Source of the DNA: Aromatoleum anaerobium
GTDB lineage: Bacteria; Pseudomonadota; Gammaproteobacteria; Burkholderiales; Rhodocyclaceae
NCBI RefSeq assembly: GCF_012910705.2
Contig: NZ_WTVG02000037.1
Coordinates: 248,001-312,000 of the forward strand
DNA length: 64,000 bases
Direction: 5' to 3'
Shown here: positions 9,312 through 20,656 of the stretch, piece by piece
Layout of the letters: each line of letters opens with the position of its first letter
Position numbering within the stretch: the first letter of the stretch is position 1
Program-made: the position numbers and the translations under genes
Notes under the pieces: model-generated
What the model was told of the DNA's origin: nothing
The model's database searches: none
The model's input: only the letters and a program-made list of their open reading frames with translations

Positions 9312-9357
9312 TTAGGTGTTCGCACCAATTGTTGATCTCCGGCCGCAGCGCTTTAAT
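9312..9357 (+). promoter_or_regulatory. Putative TdiR-type promoter of the bbs operon
   Basis: The motif ttaggtgttcgcaccaattg (9312-9331) shares an identical 16-nt core (gtgttcgcaccaattg) with the element upstream of bssD. Eighteen nt plus 2 nt further lies TTTAAT (9352-9357), at the position of TTAAAT in the bss promoter. Control of bbs by TdiSR is known for this group. The exact site is inferred from the three-way comparison inside this window. Confidence 0.75.
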
Positions 9358-9397
9358 CACCACAGGTTGATCACGAAAGAATTGCTACGGAGGCGTC

Positions 9398-9841
9398 ATG
9401 TCAGATCAAAAACCGAACAAGAAGCCGGAAAAAAAGCCGGATATCACGTTCTTTCATCCCGATTTGCTCGAGGCGCCCGCCGACGGCCGCGCGCCCTATC
9501 TGAAGGGGTATCGCTGCAAGAAATGCGGACAGCTCGATTTCCCGAAACTGAGCCCGTGCCCGAGCTGCTGGGGAGAGGAATTCGACGTCGTGCCGCTGAG
9601 CCGGCAGGGGAAGCTCTACAGCTTCAGCGACAACTTCATCGGCCAGGCGGGAATGAAAACGCCGTATTCGTTCGGCTATATCGACCTCCCGGAAAACCTG
9701 CGGATCTTCGCACAGCTGGAAGGCGAGCCGGGCAGCTTCCGCTGCGACGACGACGTCGAGCTGACGGTCGGCCCCGTGCGTGACAACCGCGACGGCGTGC
9801 CGCTGATCAGCTACAAGTTCCGCAAGCTCAATTCTCGGTGA
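9398..9841 (+). CDS. bbsA: BbsA, zinc-ribbon/OB-fold subunit of benzoylsuccinyl-CoA thiolase
   Basis: The protein has 147 residues and is a DUF35-type protein: a rubredoxin-like zinc ribbon with Cys40, Cys43, Cys54 and Cys57, followed by an OB-fold (from LSRQGKLYSFS). In toluene and xylene degraders BbsA is the non-catalytic partner of the thiolase BbsB. Together they cleave 2-benzoylsuccinyl-CoA to benzoyl-CoA and succinyl-CoA, the last step of the bbs pathway. ACGGAGG precedes the ATG. It is the first gene of the operon, behind the putative TdiR promoter. The basic N-terminus is rich in Lys and Pro. Confidence 0.93.
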   Translation: MSDQKPNKKPEKKPDITFFHPDLLEAPADGRAPYLKGYRCKKCGQLDFPKLSPCPSCWGEEFDVVPLSRQGKLYSFSDNFIGQAGMKTPYSFGYIDLPENLRIFAQLEGEPGSFRCDDDVELTVGPVRDNRDGVPLISYKFRKLNSR

Positions 9842-9851
9842 GTGACGACAA

Positions 9852-11021
9852 ATGAAACTGCAGCGCAAGGTCTATATCGCCGGCGTCGGCGAGACGAAAT
9901 TCGGCCGGCATGAAGTCGATTTCGACGTGCTCGGGCGGGCCGCGGCCCTCGAGGCGTTGAGGGCGTCGAACATCGACCGCCCGACGATGGTGCAGAGCGC
10001 CTACGTCGGCAACGGCACCAACGGCATGGTCACCGGGCAGACGGTGCTCAAGGATCTCGGCATGTGTGGTCATCTGCCGATCATCAACGTCGAGAGCGCG
10101 TGCTCGGCGGGCGGCATGGCGATCCACCTGGCGGTGCGCGATGTCGCGATGGGGCTCGCCGACGTCGCGATCGGCATCGGCTGCGAGAACCACACGCTGC
10201 ACATGGCGCAGGGCACCGCGTTCGCGACGGCGATGTCGGACATCGAGACGGTGCATGGCGCGGTGATGACGGGTAAGTACGCGATGCGCGCGCAGCGCTA
10301 CATGTACGAGACCGGCGCCACGGCCGAGGACCTGGCGATGATCACGGTGAAGAACCGCCGCCACGCGACCAACAACCCGTATGCGTGGTTCAAGGGCGAG
10401 ATTTCGGTCGAGGAGGTCGTCAGGTCGCGCGTCGTCGCCTCGCCGCTGACGCTGCAGCAGTGCTGCGGCATCGCCGACGGCGCCGGTGCGATCGTCGTGT
10501 GCTCGGAACGGATGGTGAAGAAGCTCGGCATCGACAAGCCGATCCTCGTTGCCGGTTCGGTCGTGCGCTCGGGGCCGTACCACAACCGGCCGCGCGACAT
10601 CACCGGCGACGACATCACCGAGGAAACGGCGGCGCAGCTCTACGAAGAGTCGGGCATCGGACCTCAGGACGTCAATATCGTCGAGCTGCACGACGCCTTC
10701 ACGATCGCCGAGCTGCTGTATTACGAGTGCCTCGGCCTGTGCCCGAAAGGCGAAGGGCTGAAGTTCCTGCGCGACGGCAACGCGACGCACGGCGGCAAAT
10801 GCGTCGTCAGCCCGCGCGGCGGAATGTTGTCGTACGGACACCCGATCGGCGCGTCGGGCGCGGCGCAGATCGCCGCGAGCGTCAAGCAGATGCGCAACCA
10901 GTGCCCCGGCTACCAGGTCGATCCGGTGCCGCGCGTGGCGATGACGCACGTGACGGGCGGCGGCCTGTCGGGTACGGAACACGCGGCGTGCACGATGCAC
11001 ATGCTGGTGAGCGACTGGTAA
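9852..11021 (+). CDS. bbsB: BbsB, thiolase subunit of benzoylsuccinyl-CoA thiolase
   Basis: A 389-residue thiolase-superfamily protein of the SCP2/acetyl-CoA-acetyltransferase-like type that pairs with DUF35 partners. The catalytic Cys lies in ESACSAGG (about residue 84), a His in ELHDAF, and the second His in [11 protein letters not shown]. With BbsA it forms the enzyme that releases benzoyl-CoA and succinyl-CoA. The start is 10 nt after the bbsA stop. It has no weakening substitution in the visible motifs. Confidence 0.94.
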   Translation: MKLQRKVYIAGVGETKFGRHEVDFDVLGRAAALEALRASNIDRPTMVQSAYVGNGTNGMVTGQTVLKDLGMCGHLPIINVESACSAGGMAIHLAVRDVAMGLADVAIGIGCENHTLHMAQGTAFATAMSDIETVHGAVMTGKYAMRAQRYMYETGATAEDLAMITVKNRRHATNNPYAWFKGEISVEEVVRSRVVASPLTLQQCCGIADGAGAIVVCSERMVKKLGIDKPILVAGSVVRSGPYHNRPRDITGDDITEETAAQLYEESGIGPQDVNIVELHDAFTIAELLYYECLGLCPKGEGLKFLRDGNATHGGKCVVSPRGGMLSYGHPIGASGAAQIAASVKQMRNQCPGYQVDPVPRVAMTHVTGGGLSGTEHAACTMHMLVSDW

Positions 11022-11037
11022 CAGGGGGGATGGGACG

Positions 11038-11790
11038 ATGGAATCGAAAGGCAAGGAAAAGGTGGCGTTGATCGTCAATGCCGACGATGCAGTGGGCGAG
11101 GCGGTCGCGTTGCGGCTCGCCCGCCCTGGCACGCAACTCGCGCTCGTCGGCGCCGACGCAGGCAGGCTCGACAGGCTCGCGTCACGACTCGCCGAGAAGG
11201 GGGTAGCGGTGATCGCAGTGGTAACGGACGCGGTCGAGCCGGGAGAAATCCGGGACACGGTGGCGCGGGTGATGGCGCGCTACGGTCGGATCGACATCCT
11301 GGTGCAAAACGAAAGCGTGCTGACTGCCAAGCCGTTGCAGGACATTTCGGACGCCGACGTCGGCGCCGCTCTCGGGGCGGGCCTCGCGGGCCCGTTCCAC
11401 TACCTGCGCGAAGTCGTTCCGGCGATGCGCGAGCGCGGCTTCGGACGGGTGGTCAATATCAGCGACATTCGTTATCTCGGCCTCGCGGCGAGCGCCAACG
11501 TCGCCGCAGCGCGTGCAGGCCTGTTCGGGCTCACGCGGGCGCTGGCGCTGGAATCAGCGCGCAACGGCGTTACGGTGAGCACGGTCGTCATGGGCGACCT
11601 CGACAACGACGCGACACCTGCGGCCGAGCGGGAAAAGCTTGCCGCCGGCATCCCGGTGAAGCGGCTGGGCACCCCCGCCGACGTTGCGAACGCGGTCGGC
11701 TTTCTCGCGGCCGACAGCTCGAAGTACGTCACCGGCCAGACGCTTTTCGTCTGCGGCGGCAAGAGCGCGTACTTTTCGATGTCCATTTGA
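11038..11790 (+). CDS. bbsC: BbsC, non-catalytic SDR subunit of 2-[hydroxy(phenyl)methyl]succinyl-CoA dehydrogenase
   Basis: A 250-residue short-chain dehydrogenase/reductase homologue lacking the usual catalytic and cofactor motifs. The TGxxxGxG loop is replaced by VNADDAVG. Where BbsD has Ser, Tyr and Lys, this protein has Asp, Val and Arg (NISD..., SANVAAARAG). BbsCD is known as a heteromeric dehydrogenase in which BbsC does not turn over, and the sequence fits that. It oxidises the hydroxy intermediate to 2-benzoylsuccinyl-CoA with NAD. A G-rich Shine-Dalgarno sequence (GGGGGG) precedes the ATG. Confidence 0.92.
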   Translation: MESKGKEKVALIVNADDAVGEAVALRLARPGTQLALVGADAGRLDRLASRLAEKGVAVIAVVTDAVEPGEIRDTVARVMARYGRIDILVQNESVLTAKPLQDISDADVGAALGAGLAGPFHYLREVVPAMRERGFGRVVNISDIRYLGLAASANVAAARAGLFGLTRALALESARNGVTVSTVVMGDLDNDATPAAEREKLAAGIPVKRLGTPADVANAVGFLAADSSKYVTGQTLFVCGGKSAYFSMSI

Positions 11791-11804
11791 TCACGGAGGC
11801 GGCA

Positions 11805-12551
11805 ATGGGAATTCAGAACAGGGTCGCGCTGGTCACCGGTTCGGCCAGCGGCATGGGAAAACAGACGGCGCTGCGCTTCGCCGAGCAGGGTGCGGCGGTC
11901 GTCATCAACGACATCGACACGGAGAAGGTGCGCACGACGGTCGATGAGTTCAGCGCACTGGGGCATCGCGTGCTCGGCGCGGTCGCCGACATCAGCAACA
12001 AGGCGGCCGTCGATGGCATGGTGCAGCAGACCGTCGAGGCGTTCGGCCGCATCGACATCCTCGTCAATAACGCCGGCATGGAGCGGGCGGGCGCGCTGCG
12101 CAAGCTCAGCGAGGCCGACTGGGACATCACGGTCGACGTCAACCTCAAAGGCACGTTCCTGTGCACGCAGGCGGTGCATGGGCACATGGTCGAGAACAAG
12201 CACGGGCGCATCGTCAATATCGCCTCCCGCGCCTGGCTCGGCGGGGCCGGCCAGACGCCGTATTCGTCCGCGAAGGCCGGCGTCGTCGGCATGACGCGCG
12301 CGCTGGCGATCGAGCTCGGTCGCGCCGGGATCACGGTGAATTGTGTCGCGCCGGGGCTGATCCACACGCCGATGTGGGACGAGCTGCCCGAGAAGGATCA
12401 GCAGTTCCTGCTGTCGCGCCAGCCCACCGGCAGGCTCGGCGAGCCCGACGACATCGCCAACACGCTGCTCTTCCTCGCCGACGACGACAGCGGCTTCGTC
12501 ACCGGCCAGGTGCTTTACGTGTGCGGCGGACGGAGCCTGTTCGCGGGCTGA
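11805..12551 (+). CDS. bbsD: BbsD, catalytic SDR subunit of 2-[hydroxy(phenyl)methyl]succinyl-CoA dehydrogenase
   Basis: A 248-residue classical SDR. It has the NAD-binding TGSASGMG at residues 11-18, LVNNAG near 87-91, catalytic Ser141, Tyr153 and Lys157 (YSSAK), and an Asp after the second strand (NDID) consistent with NAD preference. It is the active partner of BbsC and oxidises the beta-hydroxy group of the pathway intermediate. CGGAGG precedes the ATG, 14 nt after bbsC. All motifs are intact. Confidence 0.95.
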   Translation: MGIQNRVALVTGSASGMGKQTALRFAEQGAAVVINDIDTEKVRTTVDEFSALGHRVLGAVADISNKAAVDGMVQQTVEAFGRIDILVNNAGMERAGALRKLSEADWDITVDVNLKGTFLCTQAVHGHMVENKHGRIVNIASRAWLGGAGQTPYSSAKAGVVGMTRALAIELGRAGITVNCVAPGLIHTPMWDELPEKDQQFLLSRQPTGRLGEPDDIANTLLFLADDDSGFVTGQVLYVCGGRSLFAG

Positions 12552-12559
12552 TGCGGTAA

Positions 12560-15044
<2,485 letters not shown>

Positions 15045-15124
15045 GGGACCCTGGCCAGTGTTGTGGGCGGGCGCCGATGAAGCCAGACGGGCGGCCGCGA
15101 GTCCAGCCAAAAGGAGGATGAATC

Positions 15125-15409
15125 ATGCATGAGCAAGACCTGCGGCAAACCGGAGCCACCGCTTCCGTTCCAGTCGGCCTGTCGCAATACACGTGTCCCG
15201 AGTGCGGCATGTCCGTGGGCGCGGACGAATACCACCCGTATGCGGCCTGCCTGATGGTCAGCGGCTGCCACGACGGCGCGACGATCCGCGAGGCGCTGAT
15301 GGCCGTTTTCGAAGACGGCGTGCGGGCGGCCGCGGCGAAGTGTCGCTGCGGCGGCGGCGAGGCGCTGGCGGACAAGATCGAGTCGTTGATGCGCTCGGAC
15401 GCTGATTGA
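15125..15409 (+). CDS. Small Cys-rich protein between bbsF and bbsG
   Basis: The protein has 94 residues with an excellent ribosome-binding site (AAAGGAGGATG) 5 nt before the ATG. It carries a CPEC pair (Cys24, Cys27), further Cys at 42 and 48, and a KCRCGGG motif near residue 72, so metal binding is likely. No family was recognised with confidence. Some published bbs operons include a small extra gene (bbsJ), and this may correspond to it, but I cannot confirm the symbol. Its place inside the operon suggests a role with the CoA-transferase or the acyl-CoA dehydrogenase. Confidence 0.75.
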   Translation: MHEQDLRQTGATASVPVGLSQYTCPECGMSVGADEYHPYAACLMVSGCHDGATIREALMAVFEDGVRAAAAKCRCGGGEALADKIESLMRSDAD

Positions 15410-15460
15410 AGGCCGGAATTGGCGCAGCGGGCCCGATAAACACAGGACAAGAGACGAAAA

Positions 15461-16681
15461 ATGGATTTTTCCCTATCCGAAGAACAGATGATGCTCAAGG
15501 AGGTGGCCTTGCGGTTCACCACCAACGAGCTGATGCCGCTGGAAAAGGTCTTGCTGGAGCGGGAAATGCGGATGTGGACCGACGGGTACACGCTGCTGCC
15601 GGCCGCCGATCACGAGCGTCTGATGCATATCACCCGGGAGATGGGCTTCTGGGGCATCGAGGTCGACGAGAAGCTCGGCGGCCAGGGGCTCGGCATGTTC
15701 GCCAAGACCCTGGTCGTCGAGGAGATGTCGAAGTCGCTGGTCGGCTTCTCGCACCACGGCTTCACGCTGCCGCCCGACGCGCCCAACCTCTATTACCTCA
15801 ACGAATGCGGCACCCCCGCGCAGCGCGAGAAATACGTGCGCCGCTACTGCCGGGGCGAAATCGACTCGGCGATGATGGCGACCGAGCCGGCTGCGGGCTC
15901 CGATATCAGCGGGCTCGCGACGACGGCGGTGCGCGAAAACGGCCAGTGGGTGATCAACGGGTCGAAGATCTTCATCAGCAAGTGCGACAAGGACGAGCTG
16001 TTCTTCATCTGCATCGCGGTGACCGACAAGGCGGCGGCGACCAAGCGGCGTTTCACCGCGTTCATCCTCGACAAGGACACGCCGGGGCTGCGCATCGGCG
16101 CCGAGATCCCGGTCATCGGCGCGATGCCGAGCTGGACGGTGTACCTCGACAACGTCCGCGTCGGCGACGACGCGGTACTGGGCGAGGTCGGCGACGCGTT
16201 CATCCCGCTGCAGAACCGCTTCGGCGTGCGGCGGATCGAACTCGCGGCGCATTGCACCGGCATGGCCGAGCGGCTGATCCAGATGATGATCGACCAGGCG
16301 AACCTGCGGAAGACCTTCGGTGAGCCGCTCGCCGACCGACAGACGGTGCAGAACTGGATCGCCGATTCGACCATCGAGCTCGAGCAGGTGCGGCTGCAGC
16401 TCTATTACACCGCGTGGAAGTCGGACCAGGGGCACAAGGATCTGCGCATCGAAGCGTCGTCGCTGAAGGTCGCCGCCACCGAAATGCTGACGCGCGTCGC
16501 CGACCGCGCGATCCAACTGCACGGCGGGCTGGGCCTGTCGCGCGAGTTGGGCGTCGAATACGTGGCGCGCATGGTCCGGATCTGGCGGATCGTCGAGGGC
16601 GCCTCCGAAATCCACCGCCTGTCGATCGCGAAGAAGCTGCTGACCGACGGCAGGCCCTACAGTCCGTTCGTCGTCGCCTGA
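15461..16681 (+). CDS. bbsG: BbsG, (R)-benzylsuccinyl-CoA dehydrogenase
   Basis: A 406-residue FAD-dependent acyl-CoA dehydrogenase. It has the N-terminal helical domain (FSLSEEQMMLKE), the middle FAD domain (MMATEPAAGSDISG; WVINGSKIFISK), and C-terminal LHGGLGLSRELGVEYVA and EGASEIHRLSIAK motifs. It oxidises (R)-benzylsuccinyl-CoA to (E)-2-benzylidenesuccinyl-CoA, passing electrons to ETF. An ETF-ubiquinone oxidoreductase gene lies at 40635-42287 and could take those electrons. The start follows the Cys-rich gene by 51 nt. Confidence 0.95.
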   Translation: MDFSLSEEQMMLKEVALRFTTNELMPLEKVLLEREMRMWTDGYTLLPAADHERLMHITREMGFWGIEVDEKLGGQGLGMFAKTLVVEEMSKSLVGFSHHGFTLPPDAPNLYYLNECGTPAQREKYVRRYCRGEIDSAMMATEPAAGSDISGLATTAVRENGQWVINGSKIFISKCDKDELFFICIAVTDKAAATKRRFTAFILDKDTPGLRIGAEIPVIGAMPSWTVYLDNVRVGDDAVLGEVGDAFIPLQNRFGVRRIELAAHCTGMAERLIQMMIDQANLRKTFGEPLADRQTVQNWIADSTIELEQVRLQLYYTAWKSDQGHKDLRIEASSLKVAATEMLTRVADRAIQLHGGLGLSRELGVEYVARMVRIWRIVEGASEIHRLSIAKKLLTDGRPYSPFVVA

Positions 16682-16716
16682 ACGGGCGCCGGACACGAAG
16701 AGCACAGGAGAATCGC

Positions 16717-17487
16717 ATGCCGGTAATGCTGGAAGTATCGAACCACGTCGCGTACGTGACCCTGAATCGTCCCGAAGCAATGAACTCGCTGGATCCGGAA
16801 TCGACCGCCGATCTGACCGAAATCTGGGCGCGCGTGCGCACCGATCCCGACATCCGCGTCGCCGTGCTGACCGGCGCCGGCGAGAAGGCGTTCTGCACCG
16901 GGACAGACATGAAGAAGGCGCCGACGCCGACCGAGTGCATGGCCGCGACCTATCTGCGCGACGGCCAGCCGATCCTGCCGCACATGAAGATGTGGAAGCC
17001 GATCATCGCCGCGATCAACGGCTACGCCGTGGGCGGCGGGCTCGAGATGGCGCTCGCATGCGACTTGCGGATCGCGTCGTCCAACGCGAAGTTCGGCCTC
17101 ACCGAAGTCAAGGTCGCGAGCCTCGCCGGGCTCAACGGCACGCAGGCCTTGCCGCGCGCGGTGCCGCAGGCGGTGGCGATGAAGATGCTGCTGACCGGGG
17201 AGATGATCACGGCCGACGAGGCACTGCGCTACGGCCTGGTCAGCGACGTCGTCGAACCGTCCGGCCTCGCGGATCTGGCGAAATCGTACGCGGAGAAGAT
17301 CGCCAGCGCGGCGCCCTTGAGCGTGCAGGCGACCAAGCAGGCGGCGATCCTGGGCAAGGACATGCCGCTCGAGCACGGCATCCTGTACTCGCACCTGCTG
17401 TGGGGCGTGCTGCGCGATACCGAGGACCGCAAGGAAGGCTTCAAGGCTTTCGGCGAGCGTCGCGCGCCGGAATTCCGCGGCGCCTGA
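16717..17487 (+). CDS. bbsH: BbsH, (E)-2-benzylidenesuccinyl-CoA hydratase
   Basis: A 256-residue crotonase-superfamily protein. It adds water to benzylidenesuccinyl-CoA to give the hydroxy compound used by BbsCD. Recognisable motifs include AFCTGTDMKK (oxyanion-hole region), INGYAVGGGLEMALACDLRIA and GLTEVKVASLAG. CAGGAG lies before the ATG, 35 nt after bbsG. It is the last bbs gene here, and a hairpin follows about 90 nt downstream. Confidence 0.94.
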   Translation: MPVMLEVSNHVAYVTLNRPEAMNSLDPESTADLTEIWARVRTDPDIRVAVLTGAGEKAFCTGTDMKKAPTPTECMAATYLRDGQPILPHMKMWKPIIAAINGYAVGGGLEMALACDLRIASSNAKFGLTEVKVASLAGLNGTQALPRAVPQAVAMKMLLTGEMITADEALRYGLVSDVVEPSGLADLAKSYAEKIASAAPLSVQATKQAAILGKDMPLEHGILYSHLLWGVLRDTEDRKEGFKAFGERRAPEFRGA

Positions 17488-17579
17488 TGACCAGCCGGCG
17501 AGTCGCTGCCGGCCGCAAGCAATCCGCGCGGTGCGGCGCCGGACGGCACACGATCGTTCTATTGTCCCCCTCGGGGGGC

Positions 17580-17600
17580 GGAAACGGCAAAGCCGTTTCC
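17580..17600. terminator. Hairpin between bbsH and the Fic gene
   Basis: A perfect inverted repeat (GGAAACGGC, loop AAA, GCCGTTTCC) lies just 3' of both bbsH and the convergent Fic gene. It has no clear T-run, so a bidirectional transcription stop is likely but not certain. The rest of 17488-17609 shows nothing beyond a short C/G palindrome (CCCCCTCGGGGGG). Confidence 0.5.
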
Positions 17601-17609
17601 TGGGGGCGC

Positions 17610-18974
17610 TCAGATCGGCTTGCCGCGTTCGATCCAGGCCTGCACCTCCCCGATGGTCAACCGGTACCGCGCGCAGTTGTGTGCGGTCAGTGTTTTGAGT
17701 TCCGTTTCCAGCGCCTCGACGAACGGCCCGATGTCCTCGGGGAGTAGCCCCAGGGCCGCGACCGCCTGCTGCAGAGGCAGGCCGTTTTTCACAACGCGCT
17801 GCACGGCTTCGCTCAAGTGTTCGCGGTGGCGAACCCTGAAGGGATCGGGCGATCCCATCGCTTCCAGGATCACTTTGTATTTGCGGATGGACCGCCGGTA
17901 CGTCCACATGAAGAGTTCAGCTGCCAGCGTGACGTCAAGCAGTTCGTAGATGCCCAGCATCGCTTTCGCATAGTCCTGCTGATCGACATCGAGAAAGGCA
18001 AGCGGCGCGCAGTTATAGAGCATCAGCGGGATATTCGCCGCGAGCCTGCTGGTGCGTTTGTTGCCGTCTTCAAAGGGCTGCAGGTAAGCGAGGTTCACCC
18101 ACAGAAAGAACGCGGCCTCCGCCGGACTCTTGATGAGCTGGGCCTTGGCAACGATCCGGGAGAGCATCTCGTCAAGAAGCTGGGGCACCTGTGAGGGGAC
18201 ATAAGTGGTGTCCGAGATATTGACCACTTTGGTCCGGATCGCGCCCAGCCCTGCGGCATCGGCCAGCAGGTCCTGCATCAGCAGCGCGTGCAGGTTGCGG
18301 ATGACGATATCGCTGAGACCGTAGGTCGGCACCGCGTCGACCAGAAATTCGATGGCGCGCTTGTGGTTGAGCAGCATCACGCCTTCCGAATCCGTCGGTG
18401 GGTCACCGCTCTTGAACAGTTCTTCCGTCGCCAGCAGGCTATAGGTATTGCCCTCCAGCCGGGACGACGACCAGGACAGATCGATCAGGAGCTGTTCGAG
18501 GACTTTCCGGGCATAGGTCCCCGCCGGTTGCTGCCCCTGCATCCGGCCTTCCTGTGCCAAGGCGTCCGCGAGTTCGCGGGGCAGCAAGGCGGATTCGTTC
18601 GGAGCGTAATCATCGAGAAACCGGCGCTGGTAGGTCACGGGCGTCCGTGCCCCAAGCGGGCGGTTGAGAACTTCCAGCAATGACCGCGCTCTGTCGGACC
18701 AAGGGGGCGATACGGTCGCGGTTACAAAATCCGTGACGCGGAGCGTTTCTCTTACGTCGGTTTCGACCGGTGCCAGGAAATACCGGGTGGCCCGCGCTTT
18801 CCCGGTCCGGACAAGGGCATGGGCCTGAACGAGTTTGTCCAGAAGCCTCCCGACCGTGGCGTAGCTGGCGCCGACTCGTGCATGAATTTCGGACGACGAG
18901 GCACCCTGAGCGCCTTCCGCTTCAAGCGCCTTGACCGCTTCAAGAATGGCGTCCGGCTGTAGTTTCTGCATCAT
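17610..18974 (-). CDS. Fic family protein with N-terminal winged helix and a degenerate Fic motif
   Basis: The protein has 454 residues. An N-terminal helix-turn-helix (about 15-60, VGASYATVGRLLDKL) is followed by a Fic domain. An inhibitory-helix-like SSRLEGNTYS motif lies near residue 175, and the core motif near residue 299 reads LQPFEDGNKRTSR. The family consensus is HPFxDGNxR; here Gln replaces the catalytic His (codon CAG), so ordinary AMP transfer may be lost or altered. The C-terminal part is helical. The gene is monocistronic. Palindromes upstream suggest autoregulation by the HTH domain. It appears unrelated to toluene metabolism. Confidence 0.85.
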   Translation of the reverse strand: MMQKLQPDAILEAVKALEAEGAQGASSSEIHARVGASYATVGRLLDKLVQAHALVRTGKARATRYFLAPVETDVRETLRVTDFVTATVSPPWSDRARSLLEVLNRPLGARTPVTYQRRFLDDYAPNESALLPRELADALAQEGRMQGQQPAGTYARKVLEQLLIDLSWSSSRLEGNTYSLLATEELFKSGDPPTDSEGVMLLNHKRAIEFLVDAVPTYGLSDIVIRNLHALLMQDLLADAAGLGAIRTKVVNISDTTYVPSQVPQLLDEMLSRIVAKAQLIKSPAEAAFFLWVNLAYLQPFEDGNKRTSRLAANIPLMLYNCAPLAFLDVDQQDYAKAMLGIYELLDVTLAAELFMWTYRRSIRKYKVILEAMGSPDPFRVRHREHLSEAVQRVVKNGLPLQQAVAALGLLPEDIGPFVEALETELKTLTAHNCARYRLTIGEVQAWIERGKPI

Positions 18975-18990
18975 TGAGAAGATCCCCTTG

Positions 18991-19063
18991 ATCTCCTCAA
19001 AAAATGAGGAGATAAGGCTAATTTACTCATTTATGAGCAGGAAGACGATGAAATTGAGGAGAT
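18991..19063. promoter_or_regulatory. Palindromic operator cluster upstream of the Fic gene
   Basis: A perfect inverted repeat (ATCTCCTCA, 5-nt spacer, TGAGGAGAT) lies at 18991-19013, 17 bp from the Fic start. A shorter palindrome (CTCATTTATGAG) lies at 19026-19037, and a third TGAGGAGAT copy at 19055-19063. The spacing fits a binding site for the winged-helix domain of the adjacent gene. The region is clearly more A+T-rich than its surroundings. Confidence 0.6.
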
Positions 19064-19093
19064 TTTTTGATCCGGAACGATCCCGTTTCGGCG

Positions 19094-20656
19094 CTATCGC
19101 GTCCAAGCGATCTCCCCGTCGATCAGCGTCATGACGACCTGCGCGCGCTCGAGGTCGTCGGCGGTCGCCCATTCTCCGGCACCGGCGATGACTACCAGAT
19201 CGGCTCGCTTGCCGGCCTGGATCGTGCCTTTCGCGTCGTCCTCTCCGGCTGCATAGGCACCGCCGCAGGTGTAAAGGTGCAGGGCCTCGGCCACGGAAAT
19301 GGCTTCCTCCGCCGCGACGCGACCGCCTGCGTCGTCCCGGCGGGTGACTGCGGTTTGCAGCCCGTTGAGCGGGGCGCAGGAAACCAGCGGCGCGTCGGAG
19401 CCGAACGCCAGCGGAATGCCGTGACGAAGAAACGAACGGAACGGAAAAAGCTGGTGCTGCTGATCGGCCGGCACGCTCTCACGGTAGGCAGGGCCGGCCA
19501 GTTGAAGCAGCGCGGGCTGCGCGACGACCACTGCGCCGCTGGACGCCAGGCGGTCCATCCATTCGGGCGGGCATACCGGACAGTGCTCGAAACGCGGACG
19601 GCAACACGACTGGAAACAGCTTTCGCGCAAGAACGCGAGGGTGTTCAGCGAGCGCTGCAGCAGGCCGAGGTCCGGGACGTGAAACGCCAGCTGGAAGCCG
19701 GCCAGGTGCGCGGCGAGCGCGGTGTCGTCGAGCAGCTCTTGCGGCGGGTCTGGATTATCGGTGCTCTCGTCAAGCGCGATCTTCGCCGCGCCGATGCGCA
19801 GTGCGTCGGGCTCGCAGTCGGCGTGGGGGCTTCCCGAACGCAGTCCCTGTTCCGCAAAGGCGGCCACGGCATCGGCGCCGACGCACAGCGACACGCGCGG
19901 GGCGAGCAGGCCGCGCCGCTTGTAGTCCGCCATCGCCTGCCAGTGCGTCGGCGTGTTCGACCAGCTCGTGTCCTGCAGCGAGGTGATGCCGGATTCGAGG
20001 AAGATGCGGTTCGCCGCGCGCAGGCCGGCGTCGATCTCGTCGCGCGCGAGCGGCGGGATCGCCGCGGCGATCTGCGCGTGGTTGCCGCAGACGACGCCGT
20101 TCACCCGCCCGCTCACGGGATCGCGCAGCACCGCGCCGGCATCCGACGGCCCCGTCGCCTCGTCGATGCCGCACAGCGCCAGCGCCCGGCTGTTGAGGAC
20201 GCAATGCTGCCCCGCGCGCTCGACGAGGATCGCCGGATGCGCAGGCGAGGCGCGGTCCAGCTCCCAGCGGTTCGGCGGGCGCTGTTCGGCGAGCGTCGCC
20301 GGATCGTAATTCGCGGCTCGCAGCCAGTTGCGGGGCCGCATATCGACGGCACGGGCGCGAAGGACGTCGATGAGCTCGGGGATGCTGCCGACGCGTGCCG
20401 GCGAGCAATCGACGTAGCGCGTCGTCATCGCGAACGCGACCGGATGGCAGTGGGCATCGTTGAAGCCCGCGACCACCGTCGCGCCCTGGCAGTCGACGAC
20501 GCGCGTGTGCGGTCCCGCCAGCGCCGCGCGCGCGCTGCGGTCACCGACGTGAAGGATGCGGCCGTCCCTGATCGCGATCAGCTCGGCGCGGCGCGCGTTC
20601 TGTGCGCGCTCCGGCGTGAAGGCGACGAGATTGCACAGGATCAGGTCGGCGTTCAT
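19094..20656 (-). CDS. Amidohydrolase family protein (YtcJ-like)
   Basis: The protein has 520 residues. After an N-terminal beta-sandwich segment comes the metal-binding motif GFNDAHCHP (about residues 62-70), and further Asp/His motifs occur towards the C-terminus (FGSDAPLVS). This is the YtcJ-like branch of the metallo-dependent hydrolases, whose substrates are mostly unknown. The start overlaps the upstream epimerase stop by 4 nt (ATGA), so it is the last gene of a coupled five-gene cluster. The ORF extends further upstream in frame, but that extension is antisense-type sequence. Confidence 0.85.
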   Translation of the reverse strand: MNADLILCNLVAFTPERAQNARRAELIAIRDGRILHVGDRSARAALAGPHTRVVDCQGATVVAGFNDAHCHPVAFAMTTRYVDCSPARVGSIPELIDVLRARAVDMRPRNWLRAANYDPATLAEQRPPNRWELDRASPAHPAILVERAGQHCVLNSRALALCGIDEATGPSDAGAVLRDPVSGRVNGVVCGNHAQIAAAIPPLARDEIDAGLRAANRIFLESGITSLQDTSWSNTPTHWQAMADYKRRGLLAPRVSLCVGADAVAAFAEQGLRSGSPHADCEPDALRIGAAKIALDESTDNPDPPQELLDDTALAAHLAGFQLAFHVPDLGLLQRSLNTLAFLRESCFQSCCRPRFEHCPVCPPEWMDRLASSGAVVVAQPALLQLAGPAYRESVPADQQHQLFPFRSFLRHGIPLAFGSDAPLVSCAPLNGLQTAVTRRDDAGGRVAAEEAISVAEALHLYTCGGAYAAGEDDAKGTIQAGKRADLVVIAGAGEWATADDLERAQVVMTLIDGEIAWTR

